From assembly GCA_920105625.2 (NCBI GenBank), contig OV050033.1:50557780-50621779 (forward strand): a stretch of 64,000 nt of DNA, read 5' to 3'. The notes under the pieces were generated by a model, which had not been told where the DNA came from, did no database searches, and saw only the letters and a program-made list of their open reading frames with translations. Positions 41,401 through 47,975 of this stretch are shown piece after piece. Positions within the stretch are counted from its first letter, which is position 1. Every line of letters starts with the position of its first letter. Source of the DNA: Clusia tigrina. Lineage: Eukaryota > Arthropoda > Insecta > Diptera > Clusiidae. The position numbers and the translations under genes are program-made.

Positions 41401-44400
41401 TTGGTTTATGTTCATACAGAGAATAAAATTCAATATGACTTTTGGAATTAATTCTGAATTTTATGGCGAATTTCAAAATTGGTTTCAGAGCAATATCCTT
41501 GATATTTTAACTTCAATATAATTATTATTTATCTCCTTTATTAACTGACTCCAAAAATTTTTCAATTGCAGGGATTTTCCATACTCTTCTGCTTTGTTAT
41601 AAAAGCGGAACCCACTTTGCGGGCACCAGCTGCCGGAACCATTGGTGGTGGCAGCAGTTCTCTGAAAAAGAAGCTCAGCTCTAGTAAAACCAGTCTGGAT
41701 GACAATTATTGCACGGGGTCCATTAATAGCCCCTTAAGCTGTAAGTATGACTACCTTCACTTCCTCCCTATTTGTATTTAAATGGCATACGACTTCTCCA
41801 GTTTACGCCACCCATGAGAAGGAGAAGGAGAGTGAAAGTGGTGTACCGCCGTCGCTTGCCACACACCTGGCAGCGCCATCACAGCAGCAAATGGACATTT
41901 CCAGCGGAGGAGTGCAACTGCCGCTGACAATAATCTCCACCACACCGCGTTGCCAAATGATGTCTGCCGGCTTGCATGAGCATCAGGGCACCATGGACAC
42001 GTTTCTGGGTGCTGGCGTCGAACGGAAAATAATGCCAACGCAAGTTATCTGTTTGCCGGATATGCAGCAGGCCCAAGGCCTGGCCGCAGCAGCCTCACCC
42101 GCCACCAGGTGCTGCAACATATTAGGCAGCAGTGGTGGCAGTAGCAGCAGCAGCAGTAGTGGGCCGCTGCTAGCGGGTATGGCCAGTGGCACCATAGGCT
42201 ACTATGATGCCTATGGTGTAGGCATGACTGGCAGCTTGAGCAGGCGCGCACATATTCAGCAACCAGCGGCGACGCATGAATTCGTCGGAGTGGAAACGCT
42301 GGACATACTGCAGGGAGTGGGGCCAGGTAAGCATAATGGAATGATGTAAGAGTAAGTCGCGGAGTTAGGAATTGTTGATTTGTGCTTGGAGCAGCAAGAC
42401 ATGTGTCAAATTGATATGTGGCTGTGTAGGACTGCCCAACACATAGCTGACTGCGATGAGACCTCAACTGATGCCTCTAATACACAGTTGTGCCAAAGAG
42501 AATAGCAGAGTCCAAAGCAACTCAACGATTCAATTAGAACCAACAATGCAGCCAGGACCTCTCACAGATTTCAACATGTTCTAGGTTAGCGAAGGTGATA
42601 CCCGGAGTCGACTATCTTACAGTTTTTCACTTCCATAGCTGATGATTTCTTGATTTCTTGACACTATGATATGTCACTGTCATTGCTCCTCGATTCCAGC
42701 AGTCCCTGATTTATATCTCCGTCTAAGAATACACATCTTCCTTACCATACCAAAACTTCTTAAATATTGGAAATATTATAAAATTTAACAAAGAACGTCA
42801 GCCATGCCAGCACGCAAATCTCAGGCAAAGAAAGCTAATTAAATTTTTATAAGCTTTAATTTCGCTCCTAAGGACAATGGCAAATGTCAGCTGCTCAAAT
42901 ATGCAAAAAACCCGCCCAGCGTGGTTGTTAACATTTCTTGACTTTTTTCCGTCGGTTTTTTGCCGTTGTTTGCTATTGACAAACTTTGTTGGTCGTTTCC
43001 AACAAGAACAGCATAATCGACAACAACATTTTCCGTTGACATTTTGGGAGTTTCCTAAGCACCTTAGCCACATCCTGCATGCTGGCTTCATCCGGCAAGG
43101 ATACACTAACTGCACTAAAACTGCTCGTAAACATAAAAAATCCTGTTTACAATTTTATTTTGCTACTGAGTACATTTGTGCAAATTCTTCTGTAGCGCGC
43201 GCGCGTAAATACACTCACACACAGAATGAGTGGCCGCACCGCCTCTTGCGGCCCTACGGCGCCGCTTTATGCCCCTCGTGCGCGAATAAGTGCGCTTTTA
43301 ATGTGTTCCAGCATGTAGTAAGCTTATTACTTACTGCAAGGCCTGTTCTGCCCGACTCTGTTCAACTCGGCTCTGCCGCTTGTGGATGCTGTCCTCTGGC
43401 AAGCCTGTCCGTTTATTTGTCCGTCGCACTGTGTGCTCCTGTTGTTAGTGTTATTGTCTTGTTCATATCTCAGCGGTTTTCCTTACACCACTTCCCATTC
43501 ACTTTGTTCGGGGCAAGTAGCGCCAGCACGTGACTACTGGCAAGCAACCCAGGCGGAATTGAACACATCACTTTATGAGGTATTGTTTCAGTACATTGAA
43601 AAATTCTCGAACACCCTCAATAAAAATCTCATGGGCAGGAAATACGTTTGACTCTCCCACTTTCTAATTAAGGTTGAGATTCACTGTAAGTTCTGGAAAG
43701 TGGAATTTTGTAGTTTGCATCAAGCAAGGCAATCACCTCCTCTTCTCACTAACCAAGTATCGGAGATGTACTCATAAATTCATATAAAAATAACGAAATA
43801 CTCGAACGCTCCAATAAAACTTTCAGTTTCCATAGAGTGAGTTTAATGGACGCAAGCTGAAGCAATGATATGACAGTCGCCAGGTCAGCGGGCGGGACTC
43901 CCGAACCTTCCTTAGCCTAACTTAAGCTTTATATATTGGTAACTCCTGTTCATATTACTTTCCATAGAAGGAGTGTAATGGGCGCAAGCTGAAGCAATGA
44001 TATGACAGTCGCCAGATCAGCGGGCGGGACTCCCGAATATTCCTTAACCTAACCTAAGCTTTCTATATTGGTAACTCCTGTTCATATTACTTTCCTTACA
44101 AGGAGTTTAATGGGCGCAAGCTGAAGCAATGATATGACAGTCGCCAGATCAGCGGACGGGACACCCGAATCTTGTTTAACCTAGCCTAAGCTTTCTACAT
44201 TTGTAACATTTCTTTCCATATTACTTGAATAGTTTTTGCTGTAATTCTTTGTAGAGCTCTATAATGATCTCGAGGATTTCTCCTTAGAAGAAAGACTATA
44301 CGCCCACAGTGGAGCGCTGGTATAAGTGCTGTTGTTGTATCTTTTTCACCTTACCTGAATTATAAGTTCATATTACTTTATCTATTGTCGAAGCAATTAG

Positions 44401-46963
44401 TTGCAGATCTCTATAAATTAATATACTATATTTTGGGCGTGGAGCACTCATCTTCTCCCTTTTCAGGGAGAATCAATAATTATGTTTCTAGATGAAACTT
44501 AATTCTCGACATACTCAATTATAGATAATATATACCCCAAGAGTAGTGATGAATAATCAGTTCCCTCTGTGGTCTTGTAAGAATCTACGGCTATATTTAT
44601 TTACATGTCAGTTCATCGATTTATTTAGAACTGCAATGCATATCTCTCCAATTACCATCATTATACAAATATCATGGAAAACACAGACATCCTCAAACTT
44701 GTCCAGTATTGCCCAAAAATCTATTTGGAAGTGACCATTTCGATCAATTGATGATCAGATTACTCCTCCTCTGTGAATGCACAGAAAGCACAACTTGGCA
44801 CAACCCTCAACAAATTAAAGGATGACTGAATTGAGAATATCTCTGCTACTTAATGTATCTGAAATTTTAATTGCATGTCTCGAAAGAACTGGTTTTCTCA
44901 TGAATGTAGACGACTTGTTTGTGCAACAGATGCCTCATTGAAACAAACTTTATAAAAGTTCCCGGCCCTCCTATCAATATTATGTTAAACTAATGAAGTC
45001 GGGAATGGCGCTTGATGAGACTTGTCAGATAGGTATTTGAGGCCTCATTGAATAGGGTGATTAACTAACATTTAATAAAATATTACTTAGAACTCATGTG
45101 AGTAGAAAGTTGGTTGAAAACTTCCAATATTGCCACATAAATCGTGGTGTAGAATAGGAATAAATCTTTTTCATCTCCTCTGTATATGTTCCTCTCTCAA
45201 TTCCAAAACAACACCCCACCTACTTGACGGTGTACTTTCTTGTTTGTGTATCCTCAACTCTATCTTAGCCTATACCCCGCAATATCGAAAACGCGCTTAT
45301 GACATCTGGAAGCCCCCTGGTTTGAAGGACTAGAAGAGGTCGCACAACTAGGGATAGTTTCACTCTTAGGGTTTGGTAAGAGCGTCTCTCTGTTTAGCGA
45401 TACATACTATAGCTCTTAAATGGATATCCATCTGGCACGCACAGGACCTTGCAGGTCTATGGGTGGCCTTCAGGGCTGGCAAATCTAACCTAACCTAACC
45501 TAACTCTATCTTACGCTGAGGATGGTTCGTTGAGTTTGAAGTAGTAGATGAGTAATAGTGGATTCATATACACCCCACTACTTTAAGAAATTGGCCTCCA
45601 AGGCTACCACTTGAAACCAACCTAACACACCGCATCTTTTATAAGGGCTCCTCTTATTATATCTGTAGGAAGAGATTCCTTGGACACACGAAATTTACTT
45701 TTCTCATTTCTCCTTCTACATTTGTTTGAAGTGTGCCTCTGATTTCAACAAGGAGTCTTTCCGCTACTTCGTAAGAAGAAAATATCGCTGAATTGAGCTC
45801 CGTTGGCAACATTTCCGACTGGGTTGTTGTTGGTGTTGTTTTCATTTTTGTTTATTTTGTTTTGTTATTGCTTTACAAGTGGATAAAAATAAATTCGCTG
45901 TCATTGGCAGAGTTGGTTGGGCGCTTGTAAAATCCCGCACTCAAGCGCGCTGCAACAACTAAAGGAGAAATTATTTATTAATAGTTTTTGCGACGGAGAT
46001 TTGTCCCAAATACAGCGGCACTGGGGGAGAATTTAAGCAGATTTCAGGCGCACAAATTTCATTCACATGAAAATCCTTTCAGCTTAGAATAAAGCGCCAA
46101 CGTCACAAATTTGTAGATTCAGCAGATTTCGTGAAATAAGCGGATGCCGCAAATTTACTTAACGTTTTGTGAATGTACTCTTAGTAAAGTTTCCAAATTT
46201 TTACTTCGCAGATAGCATCATTGGCATACGTACCAGCAACATGTTGCCGACAGCAACACAATATCATCAGCAACATTTAGCCCAACATCATCACAAACCC
46301 TACGTGGACGGCGGCACTGGGCTGCCAGTCACACTCGTTTCCATCAGCGGTCTCACAACAACAACGAATGCTGGGAACTACAACAACAACTGCAGCAGTG
46401 GGAGCAGCAGCAGCGTGGCCACCACAGTTACCACCACATCCGTGACAACACAAACGCCAAAGTCTCAGAAACGGGTCACTATCATGGAACCCACAACACT
46501 CACCTTCGATCCCCTGTTGCCCACAATGGTCGCCATGGCAGGCGGCACTTCAGCACCAGTGTCCGCCGCCAATATGATGCCAACACCCATCATCACTATC
46601 ACCTGTTCGGCGCTGAGTGATGCCAGCGCAAATATAATGGAGCCCAGTGTGCCAGACTCAACGGCCGCTGACACGCCTGCTACACCGGACGATGAGAACT
46701 CCATCAACGGCATGTTCGATCGCATCACACACGATCTCGATTACTTGCTGAACCGCACCAACGATATACCACCGCCACCAAGACTGATGACCGGGCATGA
46801 TGATCATGATGTTGGTGAGGATGATATACCGCCGCCGCCATTGCCGCCCAGCGGCAACATACCGTCAGAAGGGTTGCCTCCAGGGGCGGCAAGCAGTGCT
46901 GTGACGACTCGCATGGTAACGGCACACGATGTTATCGTAGAGGAAACTGAACAGGAATTGTAG
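2207..46963 (+). CDS. Multi-exon gene for a probable seven-transmembrane receptor (3' part; 5' exons outside window)
   Basis: Join of 2207-2416, 23153-24222, 27314-27446, 41572-41740, 41802-42326 and 46212-46963. Exon lengths 210, 1070, 133, 169, 525 and 752 sum to 2859, an exact multiple of three, and all five junctions (phases 0, 2, 0, 1, 1) restore an open frame to a TAG stop, which strongly supports one transcript. In the joined 952 residues, hydrophobic segments lie at about 11-35, 47-69, 73-98, 211-234, 375-399, 430-450 (weaker) and 459-481. Loop 3-4 (about 110 residues) is Gln/Ser/Asn-rich and loop 4-5 (about 140) is Thr/Ala/Asp-rich. The short loop before the last helix has an NST glycosylation sequon. 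The tail of about 470 residues is Ser/Thr/Pro-rich. With an odd helix count, an external N-terminus and internal tail fit a GPCR; an adhesion-GPCR of the GPR124/125 kind is my best guess, but no diagnostic family motif was seen. Its introns hold most of the transposons. Confidence 0.75.
2466..2560. repeat. 15-bp tandem repeat, about six copies
   Basis: Units of TTTAAGGCATGRTCA repeat six times with few changes, starting some 50 bases after the donor of the first receptor exon in the window. Confidence 0.85.
3150..3315 (+). mobile_element. LINE remnant, C-terminal zinc-knuckle region
   Basis: Frame reads TVIDIITGHCLIGTHMRRIGI, then after a stop and shift YEEETILQSLSSS. This matches the 'TGHC...GTHxRRxGI...EEETxxH' end of LINE polyproteins, also seen in the copies at 4.4-5.2 and 26.5-27.2 kb. 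Confidence 0.6.
4383..5260 (-). mobile_element. LINE-A, 5'-truncated and rearranged copy
   Basis: On the minus strand: end of an RNase H domain (VTGHKNMESNESADAIAKSG), a linker with NSRIDMMRKVEERW, then ILTGHCLTVVHAKRMGL and the cysteine cluster NNECRKCGEQG, followed by LSHLRAPWFEGLEEV and a degenerate tail of GGTTAG units (on the plus strand). The order is that of RNase H-bearing non-LTR retrotransposons (I/LOA type). Within it, 4623-4807 is folded into overlapping inverted repeats, so the reading frame is broken at the zinc cluster. A second copy of the same 3' end lies at 45268-45501. 5' limit uncertain. Confidence 0.8.
4623..4807. repeat. Overlapping inverted repeats (fold-back) in LINE-A
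   Basis: Arms 4652-4716 and 4743-4807 are 65 bases each with one mismatch and a 26-base spacer. A second pair, 4623-4648 and 4713-4738, 26 bases with one mismatch, overlaps the first. Read in the element's sense, the order is A, inverted (A+B), B, C. Confidence 0.92.
5990..6610. repeat. Degenerate tandem repeat interrupted by the SINE-like insertion
   Basis: Roughly 55-bp units with CTCGAGYCWACTGTYAATATG recur at 6050, 6080, 6120 and 6150, and again right of the insertion at 6570-6610. Strongly diverged. Confidence 0.5.
6169..6501 (-). mobile_element. Poly(A)-tailed retroposed insertion, candidate SINE
   Basis: A 333-bp segment flanked by GTCAATATG at 6160-6168 and 6502-6510. On the minus strand it ends in A11 immediately before the duplication, as target-primed retroposition leaves. 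About 40 bases before the A-tail is GGTTCGAGTCC, a perfect match to the RNA polymerase III B-box consensus, but I find no good A-box at tRNA spacing. The site lies in a degenerate repeat with AATATG units on both sides, so part of the 9-bp match could be pre-existing. A retrocopy of an unrecognised RNA is the alternative. Confidence 0.55.
9820..10140. repeat. Copy of dispersed TAATGACTT repeat
   Basis: Shares, in order, TCACAACTGCTCAGAAG, ATATCAG, CATTCAAACA, TTATGACTTGTTGTTTATG and TTTATCCATG...ATGAAT with 37430-37690, extending the shared unit to at least 300 bp. No inverted termini recognised. Confidence 0.45.
11098..12135 (-). mobile_element. LINE-B copy 1: RNase H domain and 3' end
   Basis: Minus strand translation gives an RNase H domain with its acidic residues in order: YTDGS, QAEVYAIEKAAG, VDSLATLKAID and HSNIEGKVVADEIARRG. 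After a stop come VLTGVITGHCAF and a cysteine/histidine knuckle, and the 3' end is AACCTAACCTAACC (plus-strand GGTTAGGTTAGGTT at 11100). Several stops and shifts show it is dead. The 5' end is truncated near 12135, without reverse transcriptase. A second (TTAGG)2-like tract at 11046-11057 may mark another short insertion beside it. Confidence 0.82.
12944..13035. repeat. Imperfect (CAA)n microsatellite
   Basis: About 90 bases of AAC/ACG/CAG triplets in the large receptor intron, within a GC-richer island. Confidence 0.8.
14283..15592 (+). mobile_element. Mariner (DD34D) transposon with TIRs, inactive
   Basis: 1310 bp between TA dinucleotides at 14281-14282 and 15593-15594. The terminal inverted repeats, CGAGGTGTGATCAAAAAATA at the left and its inverted partner at the right end, agree in about 30 of 32 positions. 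The transposase starts at 14489 (MDRRNCIQFC), with an N-terminal helix-turn-helix (TQVQLWYNRFKEGREDVNDD), ITGDESWVYGY (first Asp), HHDNAPAHTS (second Asp) and FFLFPKLK. Confidence 0.95.
14489..15541 (+). pseudogene. Mariner transposase pseudogene
   Basis: Three frames are needed to read it. After GISFGS an in-frame TGA ends the N-terminal part at about 14783; a small deletion in the following A-rich stretch moves the frame; the catalytic part (14820-15318) reads well to SPDLG; then an extra G/C-run base near 15320 shifts it again to the C-terminal frame that ends EGDKIVVDE at 15541. The third acidic residue, expected 34 residues after the second in a P-x-D-F context, reads PAAF, an Ala. The protein would therefore be inactive even if the frame were intact. 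This is a mariner of the DD34D group; subfamily not assigned. Confidence 0.92.
16078..16480 (+). mobile_element. LINE-B copy 2: 3' fragment
   Basis: Nucleotide-level match to the 3' part of the copy at 11.1-12.1 kb but in opposite orientation. The frame 16110-16541 runs VRVLAGVITGHCAIANWRI, RGLCRSCHDEEEIESMIHHF and CQCPRLQLKRL, i.e. the terminal CCHC-like knuckle. It lacks the RNase H domain (5' truncation) and the repeated tail. The knuckle cysteines are intact here, better preserved than in copy 1. Confidence 0.8.
17740..17955 (-). mobile_element. LINE-A relic
   Basis: Weak nucleotide similarity to 4840-5040: TCTGCAATCCTTCC, then TGATCATTTGCAGAGG and TTGTTCGTCTGGTA match the corresponding minus-strand LINE-A segment in order. 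No frame survives. Confidence 0.5.
19860..22400 (+). mobile_element. LINE-E: reverse transcriptase, RNase H and knuckle, degenerate
   Basis: Ordered motifs: NPKAGGRAHELAK and PISLTSIFRNVLERVVD (start of RT), RGRSTESAL, AAVVDIKGAFNN (motif A Asp), VAYADDF at about 20418 (motif C), NSHKTELLLF, VKYLGVILNPKLSW; then RNase H pieces FQAEVFGIW, YSDSQAGTRAL, WVSGHRNIYDNE; and GTHAEKLGIPFNAHCRCC at 22070. At least five stops or shifts. A 150-bp piece between thumb and RNase H is tandemly triplicated (21007-21458). No target-site duplication found; limits approximate. Confidence 0.85.
21007..21458 (+). repeat. Triplicated 150-bp segment inside LINE-E
   Basis: Three diverged copies with periods of 154 and 149 bases, each with ACTCAGGGA, GATACCCTGTATG, GCCACCAGATTTAGTA, and GTAAACACACTTCTAAC. 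Substitutions differ between copies, so duplication is not recent. Confidence 0.88.
23153..24222 (+). CDS. Receptor exon with transmembrane segments 3-5 and two long low-complexity loops
   Basis: Bounded by CTATAATTGCAG and by AGCAG/GTGAGT. It enters in phase 0 (NWQAIISS) and leaves in phase 2. It codes for a hydrophobic segment ending in ALVIHSELVP, then a Gln-run (KEQEQQQQQ) and Ser/Asn-rich loop, a second membrane segment beginning GISWLLPLLF, a Trp-containing KWPQNWW just outside it, a Thr-rich region, an acidic Asp run (DDNDD, ADDDDDD), and a third membrane segment followed by the basic KKLLWLWRKNRN. The codon-repeat loops are typical of fly proteins. The small intracellular loop then continues into the next exon. 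Confidence 0.82.
24223..27313 (+). other. Receptor intron, 3.1 kb
   Basis: GTGAGT to CTTCCAG. Apart from the LINE insertion at 26457-27169 nothing is recognised. A 108-codon plus-strand ORF at 25922-26248 has no known motif. AT-rich sequence 24240-25900 carries no visible repeat. Confidence 0.6.
26457..27169 (-). mobile_element. LINE-C, 5'-truncated insertion with 12-bp target duplication
   Basis: ATATCCGGCCTA occurs at 26445-26456 and at 27170-27181, exactly bracketing the insertion. On the minus strand the open frame 27171-26650 (173 codons) carries the end of RNase H (FWVEGHREVPGNCEADQLARDG), a linker, GALKGHCLTGNHARRMGV and CRSWRNEKELETVLHLFCICP, where one knuckle Cys is Trp. The 3' end is a CTAACCTAATCTAACC tail. 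The relatively long open frame and perfect duplication suggest a fairly young insertion. Truncated within RNase H, so it cannot move itself. Confidence 0.9.
27314..27446 (+). CDS. Receptor exon: loop, weak transmembrane segment 6 and start of segment 7
   Basis: Preceded by TTTTTCTTCCAG and followed by TTATTG/GTAAGT. It completes an Arg codon with the AG left by the previous exon and ends in phase 0. It encodes IGLLYRTGCLLLMK, a moderately hydrophobic segment, then GYVNSTQDSLWSYPFG, containing a predicted N-glycosylation site in a short loop, and enters the last membrane segment. No stop occurs in the 45 codons of this frame. Confidence 0.75.
30840..30925. repeat. 27-bp tandem repeat, three copies
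   Basis: GCAACAGAAACAGAATCCAAAAAC-type unit repeated three times with small changes. Confidence 0.75.
33080..33920. repeat. Degenerate tandem repeat, 80-140 bp units
   Basis: CTCCAAGACTGGGTTAAGCTGAAG, then CCTTTCATGCCAAAC and CATCTCAGTGAGAGAGC blocks (variants of them) recur about eight times with variable length. Old and diverged. Confidence 0.75.
35635..35851. repeat. 111-bp tandem duplication
   Basis: Two copies starting ACGATT at 35635 and 35746. Most of the unit (GTCTATGAAGATCGAAATCC through CAATATCAGAACNTCTCAAA) is nearly identical, so this is a fairly recent duplication. Confidence 0.9.
37430..37690. repeat. Copy of dispersed TAATGACTT repeat
   Basis: GTCAGAACTGCTCACAAAGG, TTTATATCAGTTTC, TTATGACTTGTTGTTTG and ATTTATTCATATTTGCC match 9820-10140 in the same order and orientation. 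Confidence 0.45.
39400..41315. repeat. 1.9-kb minisatellite of ACATCACATAATTT units with higher-order repeat
   Basis: About 14-base units (TTTACATCACATAA and variants such as ACTTTACATCACTT). Superimposed is a roughly 511-525 bp higher-order unit: the marker CTCTTACTTTACATC is found at 39781, 40292 and 40817, and long variant strings downstream (for example TTTACACCACATTC, GACATCGCTTACTT, TTACTTGGAATACT) recur in the same order. It lies in the receptor intron, ending about 255 bases before an exon. Confidence 0.93.
41572..41740 (+). CDS. Receptor exon: end of transmembrane segment 7 and start of cytoplasmic tail
   Basis: Acceptor TTCAATTGCAG and donor AGCT/GTAAGT. Phase 0 in, phase 1 out. 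The exon completes the final hydrophobic segment (GFSILFCFVI) followed by KAEPTLRAP and a Ser/Lys-rich stretch (SSSLKKKLSSSKTSLDD) suited to phosphorylation. It begins only about 255 bases downstream of the 1.9-kb ACATCACATAATTT minisatellite. Confidence 0.8.
41802..42326 (+). CDS. Receptor exon: Ser/Gly/Ala-rich cytoplasmic tail
   Basis: Separated from the preceding exon by a 61-base intron (41741-41801, GTAAGT...CTTCTCCAG), the shortest in the gene. Entering phase 1 it makes a TTT codon across the junction, then YATHEKEKESESG. The segment is low complexity with a poly-Ser run (GGSSSSSSSG) and ends CCA-G/GTAAGC in phase 1. No domain is recognised. The codons are GC-rich compared with the surrounding introns, as expected for real coding sequence. 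Confidence 0.78.
43826..44225. repeat. 132-bp tandem repeat, three copies
   Basis: The marker AGCAATGATATGACAGTCGC starts at 43861, 43993 and 44125, period exactly 132. Each unit has CAGCGGRCGGGACWCCCGAA and ends in TTAACCTAACCTAAGC, which recalls a LINE 3' tail. Confidence 0.92.
45268..45501 (+). mobile_element. LINE-A 3' fragment with perfect 12-bp target duplication
   Basis: AACTCTATCTTA at 45256-45267 and 45502-45513 flanks 234 bp homologous to the 3' end of LINE-A at 4.4-4.6 kb (CCCCGCAATATCGAAAACGC, CTGGTTTGAAGGACTAG, AAATGGATATCCATCTGGC). It ends CTAACCTAACCTAACCT directly against the duplication. Extreme 5' truncation, sense to the host gene. Confidence 0.92.
46212..46963 (+). CDS. 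Receptor terminal coding exon with IPPPP motifs
   Basis: Acceptor TTTTTACTTCGCAG; the G from the previous exon plus AT gives GAT (Asp), then SIIGIRTSN, and the frame stays open for 250 codons to TAG. Features are His/Gln- and Thr-rich segments, RVTIMEPTTLTFDP, an acidic helix-like patch (MFDRITHDLDYLLNR), and two proline clusters, NDIPPPPRL and DDIPPPPLPP, resembling ligands for EVH1 or SH3 domains (inference). The C-terminus is EETEQEL. No clear AATAAA follows within the next 150 bases. Confidence 0.8.
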
Positions 46964-47389
46964 TAGTGAATTGATCATAGGGTAGACTAAATAGACTAAC
47001 AAGAAACCGTAGTTTAAGTTTTGTATCGTATTCGTATTTAAGGTAATTGAATTTATTATGTATAGCATAAATATGAGACTCACTGCAAGGTATGTAAGCA
47101 GGCGGGTCTTCGAGCAAGCCTGAAGACTTCGAAGCTGGAAGATCTTGCCAAATTAACTGTATCGTAATATACTGCTAGGATAAGAAAGGAACTATGAACT
47201 CTTGTTTTACGTATTTACTCATGAATGATTTTCTCTTAAAGTTTTTTAGTTATACTCATAATGTGAATAGTAATTTAAACACGCCAAGTTAAGGAAGTAA
47301 CTTTCATTATTATAATGATCATTAGGAAGTAATGAGACTGTAAATAGTTTCCAATTAGACTCAAGGGACATTAGAAGTTTATATAAGAG

Positions 47390-47975
47390 GCCTAAACTCA
47401 GTCCAGAGGAGGCCAACAGTTTACTGAAACTTAAGCAGAATACTCCTCAGGTCGCCAAATAGTAACTATAGTCTGGGATTACTCAAAGAACATTTAAAGA
47501 TGATATAAGAAGCCTGAGCTCAGTCCGTAGAATGCAAACTGTTTGCTAAACTTAAGCAGAATACTCCTCAGGTCTCTAATTAAGAACTCAAGTCGCGGAT
47601 TACTCAAAGGACATTAGAAGATTATAAGCTCAGTCCGCCAACTGTTTTCTAAAACTTTAGCAGAATACTCCTCAGGTCTCCAATTTGACACTAGGTAAAA
47701 TCTCTGATTACCTGCTTGCTGAGGAGGATTCGAATTGTGTTCTGATGCTTCGGAAGCAGCCTCTTTCTTACATAATATTTGGTCACTCCAGAGATTTTCA
47801 GCTTACTGAGGAGGATTCTAATTGAGCTCTGATGCTTCGGAAGCAGTCTCTTTCTTACATGACATTTGGTTGTTCCAGAGATTTTCAGCTTGCTGAGGAG
47901 GATTCGACTTGTGTTATGATGCTTCGGAAGTAGCCTCTTTCTTACATGACATTTGGTCACTTGAGAACTTTTCAG
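47390..47975. repeat. Two adjacent tandem repeats (about 104-121 bp, then 87 bp)
   Basis: Left part: AAGCAGAATACTCCTCAGGT at 47433, 47554 and about 47658. Right part: GCTTGCTGAGGAGGATTC at 47714, 47801 and 47888, period exactly 87, a multiple of three, which keeps a spurious minus-strand frame (CHVRKRLLPKH repeated) open. Confidence 0.88.

Larger units (their letters stand above)
27447..41571 (+). other. Receptor intron, 14.1 kb
   Basis: GTAAGT to TTGCAG. It holds the tandem repeats at 30840-30920, 33080-33920, 35635-35851 and 39400-41315 and copies of an unnamed dispersed repeat (30580-30740, 37430-37690, 38980-39345). Less AT-rich non-repetitive islands are at about 28560-29060, 31400-32460, 34230-35430 and 37900-38570, the last with an (AAC)n run. 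Nothing is seen in 27450-28550, 29070-30570, 32470-33070, 35860-37100 (one antisense open stretch only) or 38580-38970. Confidence 0.6.
42327..46211 (+). other. Receptor intron, 3.9 kb
   Basis: GTAAGC to CTTCGCAG. It contains a non-repetitive, less AT-rich island (42780-43540, open in several frames by composition), the 132-bp triple repeat and one LINE-A insertion. Segments 44240-45250 and 45515-46200 show no features; the latter includes GC-richer sequence near 45780-46130. Confidence 0.6.

Noticed and set aside
42045..42467. 140-codon minus-strand ORF and other antisense ORFs over 23.2-24.4 and 41.8-42.5 kb
   Set aside because: Shadows of GC-rich receptor exons; the sense frames have matching splice phases.
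42877..43533. 218-codon plus-strand ORF inside a receptor intron
   Set aside because: Low-complexity, Phe/Leu/Cys-rich composition without domain; likely chance openness in a less AT-rich island.
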